From the NCBI RefSeq assembly GCF_000004075.3, contig NC_026659.2:21594272-21658271 (forward strand): DNA of 64,000 nt, read 5' to 3'. Every line of letters starts with the position of its first letter. Position 1 is the stretch's first letter. The position numbers were made by a program, and so were the translations under genes. This document shows positions 34,453 through 46,399 of this stretch, one piece after another. The stretch is from Cucumis sativus. Taxonomy: Eukaryota; Streptophyta; Magnoliopsida; Cucurbitales; Cucurbitaceae. Under the pieces are notes generated by a model. That model saw only the letters and a list, made by a program, of their open reading frames with translations. It searched no databases and was not told the origin of the DNA.

Positions 34453-37400
34453 GTTACTCTATACTTTCTTATATATATATGAAAAGAAATTGAAAACTAC
34501 CTTTCCCAGTTTTACTAACCCGTGACGACAAACAACACAGTAAATTTCTACTTTTTCTTTTTTTCTTCTCCTTCTTTTTTTACCTTTGACATGTTTTTAC
34601 TTCAATAACAAAAATTGAAGGGAAAAAAGAAGTCTCCGTTTACCTCTCCATTTCGCTGGCAAACAATAGGTAAGTTGTAAAGTAGTAGATTGAATTACTG
34701 CAGTAAATTATAATGTAATTTTTTAGGTGAATTGGGCTGGAGTAATCATATATTTGAAGATTTAATGAATAGTGTTTGAGGAAGTAAAATTGTTTGATTT
34801 AATAGGTTGTTTAGTAATGAGAGGGTGAGATCCATAATGTAAATATTTAATAAGTTGTGGAGTTTATACTCAACTTCTTCGGCTATATATATATAAACTT
34901 GAAAAAATTAGGTTTTGTATTCTCCTTCCTTCTTATGGAAGATGTAATTTTCTAATGTGAAAAAGGTTGAAGTGAATTATGTACAACTTTCAAATCATGT
35001 TTGTAAGTTGATTTGTTTAACATAGAAGAGAAATAGAAGTGCATACATATGTTAGAAGATTTGGTATGAATTTAATTTCATCTACATGAATGGTTACACT
35101 GTTGCTAAAACGAACATAACTCGATTAACATGTATATAATATATATTGTGTACTAATATATACGTGAATAAAATGTTTTTATCCTTGCTGTACTGAGAAA
35201 AGTTATAATAATCATTATAGACTTCGTATCTTATTTGTTTATCTTCTTTTTTATGTTTTTTTATTCATATATATGTGTGTTTAAAAAGCCCTTTATAAAT
35301 GGTTGTTTATATATAGTTTATTTACTTCATTTTGTTGTTATTACGATTTATTTGTTAATTACTACTACTATTATTATTTGAACTTTCTATTTCTTTTCAT
35401 TACTCATATTTATTTATTTCTTTTCGTTATTAAAAAAAAAAAACTTGATGTTACCTTTCAATTTTCCATTACTTCATTAAAAATTTTCTAAATGATTTTT
35501 CAACTGGATTCTAACTAAACAAAAGTTAATTTTAATAAATATAACAAAACATCAAAATATTTACTTTTCCACATGTGACAAAACAAATAAATAAAATTCA
35601 TGATATTTTCATAAATTCCAAATTTGTTCTTAAATAATTTGACAATTTTTCACTCATTTTTTTGTGATTTATTTATCTCCTCTACATGTTATTACTTTTT
35701 TTCTTCATATTCCACTAACTGTTCATGATTTCTTCATTTACTCTTCTAGAATTTCTTTCTTATTTAATTTTTCACTTCTCTCAACTTTCGTACACTCATC
35801 GATATCTGAACCTAACTTTTGTTAAATAGATCGTTTTTTAAAATTATAAAATGAGTGATCAATCACACCAAAAAATGGTTGACGACAACTTCCAACCTTT
35901 CACCTCGAAAAAATCCTTAGGAAAGGATGTCGACTGCTCTGCAGCACGATGACGTTGTAACAATTGTGTTCATGAAAATGATGAACTGTATTCTAGCATT
36001 TGGTAGTCTCATTAGGAAATCAGTACAAACGTTAACTAAGTAATTTCAAGAGGTAGTGGTAGATCCAATTAAGATGTTTATTTAAAGTCAATAAATCATT
36101 TGAAAAATGAATAAAATAAAGAAGCTAAAAGAAAAAGCTAAGAAAAATGTAAACTAAAGGTATAAAAGTAGTTAAAACATAAACTAAAATAAATGAAAAA
36201 TGCAAACGAAATGCATATAAATAAAAAAATTTAAAACAATAAAAGAAATATAAATTAAAAAATTTAAAGATTCAGCTGAGAAACTGAGCTCACACGACAA
36301 TTAAAAAGTTGAAGAATGAATAAAATTAAAAATTTGAAGCACTGTTAAAGTTGATACGAACTACATTAACCTTCATTTCAAAGTATACATTAACATAATT
36401 GCTATAGATGTTCTATATACTCGATCTTTTCGTATTAGATAATCTAATGAACAAAAGAAAAGAATAAGAATCTTATATTATTCTTTATTAATTAAAAGTG
36501 AAAGGAGAATAAAAGTAGAGTATTTAGATAAACTTTGACATGCACAAGATTTGATTCTCAACCTCGTAGTTATTTGGTTGAAGTTCTTTTTAGTAAAAAA
36601 ATCTAATATTTTAGATGGAAACATAGTAATTAACTAACACTAAACATATTTTAATATAGTTATGCATAAGAAGTTAATAAATGTCATTGTCCCTCTATTT
36701 TTTTAAACAAATTATATTTTATAAATAAACAATTCTTTTATGTTAAGCATTTTGCCTTGTTTTACTTTTATGAGAAAGACAAATATCTTTTTTAGTCTTC
36801 AAAACTTGGGTGTGAATTTTTTTTTGTTTGATGCCTAAATTAAAAAGATGGTATATTTTTTATTTAATTAATTATTTTAATTTCAGTAGTTTAGTCTATA
36901 CGTTTCAACATGTTTCATGTTTAAGTAACGAATTTTGTTTTGTTTCGATGTTTTAAATTTTAAGATTTATACTTTTAACTTCACATCCTTTTATTTTTGA
37001 CTTCGATAGTAATTAATTAGTTTAGAATAATAGTGAAATTTAAAAATAAATTTTAATAATAATAAAAAAAAGAACGATATTAATTGCTTATAATTCTTTT
37101 CTTTCCTTAAAATTAATCCATAGACATTTAAAATATTGGAAGTAAAAAATGTTCTCTATTGACTTTTGAAAGGTCTTAAATGTATTGTATTTATAAAAAA
37201 GAGAATATTTAGAAAAAATAGTTTTATTTAAAATTGACATGATTTAAAAAAAAAAAATGTTATATGATTAAAATAAAAGTATAAAGATGAAATGAATGTG
37301 TGTTTTTTTTTATAAATGTGAAGAGTAAAATAATATATGTTTAAAATTTAGAGAAGAAAGAAAAGAGAGTAATATTTCCTGTATTGTATCCTCCGAACCC

Positions 37401-37500
37401 CAAAAGCCCAAAATGAGTTGAAGGAAGCGCAGGGTTCAATAGGTTTGTATTCCCAAAGGAAGAAGAAAGGTAAGAACCAAAGAAAAAAATAGAGTAATAA
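34453..37500. other. AT-rich intergenic stretch, no gene seen
   Basis: About 3 kb without supported exons. A 32-codon frame at 35851 (MSDQSHQK start) ends in a stop and has no recognisable family. Confidence 0.55.
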
Positions 37501-37880
37501 ATTAGAACAGCTGAGCAAAATTCCATATGTTTCTGGTCCCATGTGAGCCTCCCTCGAACCCCGCATCCACCATTTCCCCACCCTTTTGCAATTCCCCCTC
37601 TCATTTCCCCCTTTTTCCTTCAGCACCTTAAAACAGACAACACTGGTTTTCCAGCTTGTGGAATGCAGCAATTGTCCTTTTTCAACCTACTGAATACCTG
37701 TGGGCTTTTTTATTTCTGCCTCAAACCATGCTATTCTCTCCACAACACTTGTGGGTATGTTTAATTGATTCTAGGTTCAAAAGAAAAACACAAGCTTGTA
37801 CTTGTAATCATGTTTCATGAGTGAAAGTGTGTGATTCTTAGAGAAACAAAACTGGGTTTTATTTTTATTTTAATGCAGTG

Positions 37881-37944
37881 GGGCTTTTTCTTCTCTCATT
37901 GGTATCAAAAGTGGGCTTTTTCTTCTCTCATTGGTATCAAAAGT
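37881..37944 (+). repeat. 32-bp tandem duplication
   Basis: The unit GGGCTTTTTCTTCTCTCATT..AAAAGT occurs twice without difference, at 37881-37912 and 37913-37944. It lies in the likely 5' leader of the downstream membrane-protein gene, just after a possible 5'UTR-intron acceptor (TAATGCAG at 37871-37878). Confidence 0.9.
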
Positions 37945-37970
37945 TTGGTAATCTTGAAGCTGTTCTTTTT

Positions 37971-38008
37971 CTTGATTTCTTGATTTCTTGATTTCTTGAT
38001 TTCTTGAT
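37971..38008 (+). repeat. CTTGATTT 8-bp tandem array in the 5' leader
   Basis: The octamer CTTGATTT repeats about 4.7 times. It sits 254 bases ahead of the chosen start of the membrane-protein gene and is probably transcribed. Confidence 0.9.
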
Positions 38009-38261
38009 GATGTAGTAGTGTTTTCTTTCCCTGTAAGTTGTGGTTAAGATTCATCATATGGTTAAGTTCTGGTAAGAACTGTATACTGGGAAGTGGGAGG
38101 ATTTTGAAGCTACTTTTGTTTCTTTGCTTGTGACAATTTGAGGTTGTTTGTTTTGTGTTCTCTTTGTGAAATGGGAGATTCTCTGTTTCTTGTGTTTTGC
38201 GAAGAGTAGTAGAAGAAGCAGTAGGAAAGTTTGGTTGCCTGATGTAATTGTGAGGAGGAAG

Positions 38262-39233
38262 ATGAAATCTCTGAGTAGTGTAGGACTTGGCTTGAGTGTG
38301 ATATTTGGTTGTCTTTTCTTGGCTCTTGTTGCTGAGCTCTATTATCTGTTATGGTGGAAGAAGAGATTCACAGACAGAGATGTTGAGAATGATTATAGTA
38401 GTCCAGCTAGAGAGCTCTTTTACATGTTTTGTTGGAAAAGGTCATCTTCTTTGAGCCACACAGCTTTAAATCCTCAAGATCTAAGTTCGTCGGTAAGATT
38501 TTCAGAAACAATGATTCATGGAGCTGAAGGGCAGTTTAATATGCACACTAACAATGATTTCTTACTGAAACCCTTTGGAGAAGATGGTATAGAGACAGAG
38601 TTTATGAGGCTTCAAAGTCTCTCAGGGCCACCAAGATTTCTCTTCACCATAATAGAAGAAACCAAGGAAGATTTAGAATCTGAAGATGGTAAATCCAAAG
38701 TTGATAAGAATGGGAAAGAATCAAAAAGTAGGAGTTTGAGTGATTTACTTCTTACTGTGGAGACTCCATACTTGACTCCATTAGCTTCTCCAACTCTTTT
38801 TACACCACCTCTTACTCCCGCAGATTCTTATAAACCCCATGGATTCAATCCTCTCTTTGAATCAGTTTCAGATGCAGAGTTTAACAAGTTAAGGTCATCT
38901 CCACCTCCAAAATTCAAATTTCTACAAGAAGCAGAGGAGAAACTCAAGAGGAAGTTACTTGAAGCAGCTGAGAAAGGGGTTCATGATAATCCCAAAGAGT
39001 TTGTTGAAGATTCAGGAACTAAGGCTTCCACGGAGAAGTTACTTAAAGATGAAGAGGACAATGAGAAATCTTATATTACAATTGTTGTTGACAGCAACCA
39101 AGATATGGAGCTGAATCACCATTATCATCAATGTACAACACAACAGTATCATTCAAGCACTTCTTCACAGGTACTTCCTTTGCCATCTTCACCTTCAACC
39201 TTCAGTTCATCAATCAACAAGAAGCCAATCTAA
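38262..39233 (+). CDS. Single-pass membrane protein of unknown function
   Basis: This intronless frame encodes 323 residues from the ATG at 38262. I chose this start because MKSLSSVGLGLSVIFGCLF begins a clean membrane segment (residues 5-30). The 38 codons upstream, to 38148, are Cys/Lys-rich leader-like sequence. After the membrane segment comes LLWWKKR and the motif YSSPARELFYMFCWK, then a long polar tail. The tail has a proline/threonine cluster (TPYLTPLASPTLFTPPLTP), an SPPPKFKFL motif, a charged helix (EAEEKLKRKLLEAAEK) and a low-complexity Ser-rich C-terminus. I recognise the N-terminal block as belonging to a conserved plant family without assigned function. The basic residues after the membrane segment suggest the tail is cytosolic. 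Confidence 0.85.
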   Translation: MKSLSSVGLGLSVIFGCLFLALVAELYYLLWWKKRFTDRDVENDYSSPARELFYMFCWKRSSSLSHTALNPQDLSSSVRFSETMIHGAEGQFNMHTNNDFLLKPFGEDGIETEFMRLQSLSGPPRFLFTIIEETKEDLESEDGKSKVDKNGKESKSRSLSDLLLTVETPYLTPLASPTLFTPPLTPADSYKPHGFNPLFESVSDAEFNKLRSSPPPKFKFLQEAEEKLKRKLLEAAEKGVHDNPKEFVEDSGTKASTEKLLKDEEDNEKSYITIVVDSNQDMELNHHYHQCTTQQYHSSTSSQVLPLPSSPSTFSSSINKKPI

Positions 39234-41780
39234 CCATTAGGATTGATTCACCAAAGTTGAAATGGGTATTTATTTTTTTTATTTTTAAACTTTAACCCCC
39301 TTCTTTGTTGGGTTAAACTTGTTGGTTTGAAGTGTTGTTAAGAGTGAGAGTTTGTAGGCTAAGCTAATCTGGTGCAGTGCATTTACCTTTTTTGACTTTA
39401 TCTTAAAAATTTGTCTGAAAAATGATGTTGAGAAGTGGGAGGTGGGGCTGATGCAAGTTGGTGGATGGATGTGGGGATATTTGTTTTATTCAATCTCCAT
39501 GTCTCCTAAGCTTGTCTCATACCTATTAAGTCTTCTTGTGGCTGATGGTAATGCTGAAACTTTGGGGTAGAAGGGAGCTTTGTAAAATCCTTTTCTTTTT
39601 TTGAAGTTAATGCTCTTCTACTGTATCTTTCCTCTTCTCTCTCTAAGTTAATGCCTGTGTTTTTCTAATAACCATTTGGTTTTTGGTATTTAGTTGTTGA
39701 AATTAAACTTGTAAACATTACTTTCACATTTGCAAGCCAAGTTATGGAAGAAAAAATAAAGTAAGTCTTACTCATTAACCATTTGGTTTTTCAAAATGGT
39801 TTTGTTTTCTCACAATTTTGATTTTATCTTCTTGAGAAAACATTTGGAGTTTTAGCTGGTTTTCGAAAATGGCATTGTTTTCTCACAGTTTTGATTTAAT
39901 ATTTTTAAGAAAACATATGAATTTGTCAGCTAAACTCCCAAACCAAAAACAAATTTTATCTTAGTTTTCAAAATGTGGACTGAATTTTAAAAACACTACT
40001 AAAAGATAGATAACCAAACAAGTAAATGAACAGGTGGAAGCAATATTCGAACAACAATCGGTTTAAGAATGTAGTTGGTACAAATACTTTCTTTGGTGTA
40101 AATTGGAGATTCCTTTAACTCATTATAGTTTATCTTTTATTTATTTATTTATTTTTACCTTTACAATTGGATATCTTTCTTGTAAATCTCCTTTAGGTGT
40201 TGTGTTTTCCCATTTCACTCCTTCCATGAAGGGGTCCTTTATTTTCAAAAAAGTTTAAAACCAAATAATGATCAAAAACTGAAATGTTACTTTAAGAAAA
40301 GTGTTATGAAAAAGTAAAATAAGAAAGCATAAACATAGTGGTCATAAATACAACCTCAACAACTTTAAACTCTACCATAACATATAGTACTAATGTTGTC
40401 AAAGGATTAAGAGGAACTTAGTCTTTACACTTTCTTTACACTTTCTTCATCAAATATACATATGAATTAGGAAGGGGTTATTTTTTCTTTGGGGGGATGG
40501 AGGATATTTAGCAGTACGTGGCTTGAAAAAGTACCAGTCAGAACAAAGAGACAGAGATGGATAAGAGCTGGGCAGATCTTTTTTCTTTTCTTTTTATTTG
40601 GTTACTTAAAAGGACAAAGTTAGGAAATTGCTCGTGAAAATGTATTGTCCGAATAGGTTGTTGGTGCCCCCACCCTTGAAGAGAATCATTACACCCATTG
40701 CCTTTTATCACTTGTTTTTTTTTTAAAGCTGATATGTCCATAGATGAATCATGACTCTTCAACTTTAGTGCCACATGTTCTACTCACTATATTTTATCAT
40801 AAATACTTGGCTACATCACATATGCATCTCACTAAATTGTCTAATCATAACTTGTCATGGAATAAATTTTATTTTTTCATTTTTGTTAAAAATGTTTTGG
40901 TATTTCTTTTATGTGGATGGTGAGAAGGGTTGCATGGAGATGGATGGATAATGTCGGAATGGACTCAAGTATTACCTATGTCTTATTTAGTTCATATTCT
41001 TTCAAAATGTTTTCCCACTCTCGATTTTCTGTAGGATAATACCATCATTTTCTTAAAGAAACTTTTGTTGTCATTTTGAACATAGTTGGATGTATCATTA
41101 CATTTATTATTGTTTCAAGGGTCAAAGTTTCAATTTCTAGGTATATAATTGTTGATTTAAACAAACCATTTGTTAGTTCAAGTTGTAATGTTTGTGTTAT
41201 GTATATTTTATTTTATGAGATTTTGATTTTGATTTTGGTTTTGGGAAGTTGGGATAAAGCCAACTCAGACTCTGTTTCTACTTCTCTTTGTCATACTACA
41301 TTATTGCAAACCCCACCATTCATAATTCTACAACTAAAAGTAAGAAGTTAATAGTTACCAAGTAAGTAATATATTTGGTAAAGCAAATATAATTATATTC
41401 TTATTTGTGAAAGTAAATATATGGATAATTATGATGGATAACAATTTTAAAAATAATAATTAAGTATAGAACAATAATTTAAAAAAATTGTAATATATTG
41501 AAGATAACTATGAATTATTAATGATAGACTTATATTAATATTTGCAACATAAACTATAAGTGATCTCATATCCATCACGGATAAATTTTGACAGATTATG
41601 TTAAGTACATTTGTAATATTTTTAAAATGTTGTTATATGTTTAATTATTTTAAATTTAGAAGTTGTGTTTGCAATTATTTTCAAGTATAATTATATTTCT
41701 ATATTCGAAAAGATAAGTTATAAACTTTATCGAAATATATTAGGGGTGAAAACGACTTAATCAAAGTTGGTCAATCAGAG
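39234..41780. other. 3' region and intergenic, with a local direct duplication
   Basis: No gene seen. Around 39790-39980, two roughly 100-base copies of GGTTTTGTTTTCTCACAATTTTGATTT (with differences) lie side by side. Confidence 0.45.
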
Positions 41781-41784
41781 TATA

Positions 41785-41980
41785 TGTATATATACATATC
41801 GTATGTACATGTGTACGTATATATATGTACATACATATGTACATGTGTACGTATATATACGTACATACATATGTACATGTGTACGTATATATACGTACAT
41901 ATATATACGTATACATATGTACGTATACATACGTACATATACATACGTATATATACATATGTGTGTGTATATATATATAA
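41785..41980. repeat. 34-bp palindromic tandem repeat (GTACGTATATATACGTAC core)
   Basis: Three near-identical 34-bp units begin with GTACATGTGTACGTAT at 41805, 41839 and 41873; degraded copies continue to about 41960 and merge into TATA/TGTG runs. Each of the second and third units holds the perfect 18-base palindrome GTACGTATATATACGTAC. The Tyr-rich frames on both strands are low-complexity artefacts. Confidence 0.9.
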
Positions 41981-43279
41981 CTTTAAATTTTTAGGATCTT
42001 TTTTTGTTTCTTTCCTCATCCTCTCATAGATTTCGCACGCCTTCAGTCCATACCCACTAACCCTTGCTTGTTGTTGGCGTCTTCCCTCCCTTGCGTGCCA
42101 TTAGCGTCTTCCCTCTTTACATCTGTCGTCGAGTGTCCCTCTGTTAGCGTTTGTTGTCCAGTGATCCTCAACCCAATTCCATTGTGTTGGATTTTACAAC
42201 ATAAAACACATACCGAGAGATTTCGCAACAAACCCACATCAGGCTCTTCTTTCTCTCTTTCATTCAAGCATATTTTTTTTTTTTTTATAAAATTATCATA
42301 TTCATATGAAAAAAAGAAAACTTTGAAGAATCTCTATTTTACCACTCTAACACTTAAAAAGAAACCAAACATGGGAAGAGTTTTTCTTTTGGAATTTTAC
42401 AATATATTTAGGGAAGAAGAAACATAATTTTGCCTTTTTCTCAACACCCTCTTCTTATTTTCAAATTTGTATGAGTTTGACAATTTAAAAGTACCTAAAA
42501 ATGAAATGCAAGCTCTCTCGTGAAGATCCAATTAATCTTTATTCCAAGATCTCACGAGTTACTTTAACATGTTTGTTAGATTATGAGTTAGATAGAAGTT
42601 ATAAAGTTGTGTTCATTTTGATTTGATGTAGAAACTTCAAGATGATTTACATACAATCGGATGATGATGATTGTTTAAATGTTAGATATTGTCTAGTTCA
42701 TTATTTATTTAGGTGAATATATGTATGTATATATAATATATGTATGTATCTATAATATATGTATATATCTACAATATATGTATGTAATGTATTTGAATCA
42801 ATGTTAACTTATTGTATTAGATGTTGTAGAAGTTTACCATGACATAATAATTTGAGTGAGTAATTTAGTAAAATAGTATATATTGATTTTAATGAATTTT
42901 CTTCTATTCTAGAGTCAATTTTCTCGTATTAATAATAATTTAAAGGATATACCAATATTATGAGATTTATTTGTAAGAAATCTAAATACCAATATCCAAC
43001 TATTTTTGTTCAAGATCATATATTTTATGTTTGATACATGATTTTGAACCAATAACACTTGAAAACAAAGATTATGATTTCTAAAAAAGATTGCAAAAGA
43101 AAAAAGATGATGGAAAGGAAAAGAAAAATTGTTTACAAAGAAAGATTTCTAAAAATCTTTATTCCAAGAAAAGAAAAACTTTTATTTTTAAAAAAGATCG
43201 TTTTTTGATTTTAGTGTTTTGTTATATTTATGAAAATTAACTTTGGTCTTTACAAAAGAATGAATTTAATAAGACAAAT
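41981..43279. other. Intergenic, nothing firmly identified
   Basis: The stretch 42010-42260 is GC-richer, with CGTCTTCCCTC repeated twice. It may be a repeat fragment, but I cannot identify it. The rest is AT-rich without genes. Confidence 0.4.
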
Positions 43280-43300
43280 AAACCCTAAACCCTAAACCCT
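43280..43300. repeat. Interstitial telomere-type repeat (AAACCCT)3
   Basis: Three exact copies of AAACCCT, the plant telomere unit, lie 154 bases outside the presumed left end of the Harbinger element. Short runs like this also serve as telo-box promoter motifs, but no gene start is near. Confidence 0.8.
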
Positions 43301-43482
43301 CAATTTTATAAATATTTTTAGAATGACTATTTTTGCAAATACTTTGTTAAACAACTATATTTTAACACTATGTCACCCAAAGATAGGTAAATCAACCTTA
43401 TACGAACCTCGACTAATCTCCTTAGACAACCTGTTTGATTTTAGAATATTTATGGTGCGTTTATTATAAAAGTTGTTTGGAA

Positions 43483-43615
43483 AAGGGTTATGTGAGTAGT
43501 GTTATGATAGTGCTATGATAAGATGTGTTTGGAGGAAGGGTTATGTGAGTAATGTTATGATAGTATTATGATAAGATGTGTTTGGGGAAGGGTTGTATTG
43601 ATAGTGATGTGATAT
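43483..43615. repeat. Subterminal 53-bp repeats of the Harbinger element
   Basis: The units AAGGGTTATGTGAGTA(G/A)TGTTATGATAGT..GATGTGTTTGG start at 43483 and 43536, and a partial third starts at 43588. Subterminal repeats of this sort are usual transposase-binding sites in Harbinger elements. Confidence 0.85.
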
Positions 43616-43795
43616 ATTTATTATTTAATTAATTTTTTTTAGCAAATTCATATTTAAAATCCAATGGTCAAAGTGAATTATTTGAAATATTTAAAATCAA
43701 AATTAAATTAGGTCACATTAATTTTACTACTTGAAATATTAGAAAACAAAAACACATGACTTACAATATCATTCAAAAACACCAATAAAAAGCAG

Positions 43796-44832
43796 TTAAC
43801 AGGTACAAACATAAAAAGAAAACACAACAATACTCTGTGGAAGTAAACCAAACAATTGGTTAGCGCCTCGTATGAGCACCGTGCAGTAGTCAAGCTTCTC
43901 CTCATCTGACAGTTCGAGGAAACCCTTCATGTTCGTTAAATTGTTCATTAGTATTCGATTACATTGCGCCATGTCCAACCTACTAAGCTGAGGTATGACA
44001 CGCAATGCACGAACGACCTCTCTACGAACCCTGCTTTCATCCTCCAGTGCCAACCGCAACCACTCTGCAATGAGCCTCAACTGGTCAGTTTGAAGAGCCA
44101 TGGCATCCTTAATGACATTAGCTATTTCCGAAGTCTGCCCTCCCCGCCTTCGCTTCGAGCCGCTTGAAGTCGTCCTACTATCGACTCCTCGACCTGGTCG
44201 TGCGATGTCGTCTTGTGACATGTTAAACCTATGGCTGGATATGGAAGGAATTTCCATATCATTGAGATCCACATGAGGAAATTCCTCAAACCCAGGAGGA
44301 ACATTCGATCTGACATCAATAAAGGTCTCTGCATTGGCTCCCGTTGCATGATCTTTCTCGAATACATATGCCAACTCGTTGTAATATGAGAAAGGCTTAT
44401 TTAGCAACCCCTTGGCTGCAGGATGACTCTGTATAGAAAAGAAAAATTAAATATTAGACTTGTTTCATATTTAAGTAAATATTATATCAGTGTACAATTA
44501 TACTTTTCACATACCCTGACCTAGTTGTCAAACAGCTCATTCTCAGCAACGATGCACTTCGCATCATCATTCCAACCAAAACCACTACGCGATTGCCTAG
44601 TATGAGTGCTTCAACGTCTTTATGCGGCAGTCGATGACTGTGGTCGTATGTACATTGCATCCCGGCAACTTCGCGGCCATCATTCGCAGAAGTTGTGCCA
44701 GATACCCGGGTTTGAATGTGTCATTGTCTGACTTCCATCACCAGCAGACACCAACTTGACCATACACTCCACGAGGGTTGCCTCCTCCTCCTTCGTCCAT
44801 ACATGCTTAGGAGCACGTGATGAACTTGCCAT
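43796..44832 (-). pseudogene. Harbinger ORF1: Myb/SANT-like DNA-binding protein, broken
   Basis: The frame starts MASSSRAPKHVWTKEEE at 44832, a Myb/SANT-like domain found in the accessory protein that partners plant Harbinger transposases (and in many host relatives). After LVSAG, about residue 33, one base appears lost: the coding sense resumes one frame over (near 44720). Further on, a Trp codon at the end of ELFDN-VR is TAG. An intron follows (donor GTATGT near 44513, acceptor ACAG near 44431). The last exon, 43796-44430, is open and contains a Ser/Arg/Lys cluster (GSKRRRGG) and a helical C-terminal region with DMAQCNRILMNNL and FLELSDEEKLDY. With one frameshift and one nonsense codon it cannot give a full protein. 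Confidence 0.8.
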
Positions 44833-45024
44833 ATTGACAATCATACAACCATGCATTTGTTTCAGTATCTTCAATACACATGAAGGAAAAATTATTAAAA
44901 TACACAAGAAGGCAAAATTTTCCGATTCGTTTTTTATACTGCATCCATACATTCAAGTGTATAGGAAGACACACCCAATACTAACTAAATACAAATACAA
45001 GAATACTAAATCGACACACAAAGC

Positions 45025-46348
45025 CTATTCGTTATGCAACTGCCATTCATTGAACATCTCTGCGGCCAAATCATCCCTCAATTGCGTCCATTCGTTTGAG
45101 TTCTCAACGAATTGAATGTCATCACCTCCAATTGTCGCGTAGGTGGAGTCTCCTTCGTCAACGTCGTCAACGAAATCGACATTCGTCATCTCGCGGTTGA
45201 TGAGATTGTGTAGTAGGCAACACACTAGAATTGTTCGACATTGAATTTGCACGAGATAGTACGACTTGCCGCGAAGGATTGTCCATCGATCCTTCAACAA
45301 ATCGAACGCTCGTTCAATAACATTTCTTGCGGCAAAATGTTTCATGTTGAAGTACTCTTTCGCGGCGGCAGGGGCATTTCTCGCTCCTTGCCACTCTTGC
45401 AAGTGGTATCTTTGTCCTCTATAAGGAGCTAGAAATCCCTCTGCATTGGGATATCCCGCATCGCATAGATAATAATAACCTGTTACGAATGCGTCAAATC
45501 TAACTAATTTGATTGACGTTGTAGGTAGTATATGTTCGAGGCATAAAACATTTGATTACCCTGAGGAACATGCAACCAATTTGGTCGTGCAATAGCATCT
45601 CGAAGAATGCACGAATCTGCTGCGGACCCTTCCCAACCAGCCAATACGAAGACGAAGTCGCCTTTCGTATCACACACACCGAGGACGTTTGTGGCAACTT
45701 CTCCCTTACGTGTTCTATACCTAGGCCTATCGGTTTGCGACACGTTCACCTTGATGTACGTGCCATCTAATGCCCCAAGGCAGTTTTGCATAATGAAATA
45801 CCACACAGTTAAGTAGTTGGACGTGGTGATTGATAAGTAACAGAATATAGTAATATGTGGACCTTGAAGCTACTCCATCGTGAATCAGTGCATGTGTTAG
45901 TCACTGGCTGCGTTTTCTTCAACAACTCAGTGTGCAATCGCAACACAGCCAACAGTACGAGGTTAAAGTGACGGGAAACAGTCTCTCCTGATCACACGGA
46001 ATCCCGCTGGATGACTCTATTCTTGACATCGTGTGCCATTATATGTAGAAACATGGCGACCATCCCCTCGACATCGACGATTTCGGTCGACGTCAGACCA
46101 ACAATCGTCCTCAGTAAGTGACATAGAATGGAAAAAGTTCGTCTATCCATTCTGGTACTTTCACGAAAAACGAGGTTGGACGAGTGGATCATACGAAAGT
46201 ATGACAGTTGTCTAATTTGATACCTAAATTCGTACGGTGTATGAGTCACTCGCTTATTGTCATTCATTAGTGCATCCAATAGCAGTACTAACTGATTATG
46301 GGTGGATGTGAAGACAGCTAGTATAGTGCGAATATTTTGGTTATCCAT
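45025..46348 (-). pseudogene. Harbinger ORF2: DDE-superfamily transposase, broken
   Basis: This is the nuclease that cuts and joins element ends. The frame starts MDNQNIRTIL at 46348 and includes an N-terminal helix-turn-helix region (RESTRMDRRTFSILCHLLRT). It then meets an in-frame TGA (QRDSV-stop, near 45990), where relatives carry a sense codon. Sense resumes as SGETVSRHFNL. Exons 2 and 3 (about 45560-45792 and 45025-45479) carry the triad: Asp in GALDGTYI, Asp in GWEGSAADS, Glu in ARNVIERAF. The second intron is intact (donor GGTAATC, acceptor AACAG). The acceptor of the first intron reads TATGCAAAAC where CAG is expected. So the catalytic residues survive, but one stop and one probable splice lesion remain. 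Confidence 0.85.
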
Positions 46349-46399
46349 TTCAGGCTAGTGACTACGAACCTCACGATCTATTTTTGGAACTGTAATGCT

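Noticed and set aside
41785-41980. CRISPR-like regular repeats
   Set aside because: Units are directly adjacent with no unique spacers, and this is plant nuclear DNA.
41761-42029. Four overlapping Tyr/Ile-rich frames
   Set aside because: All are translations of the TAC/TAT/GTA satellite, on both strands, so not genes.
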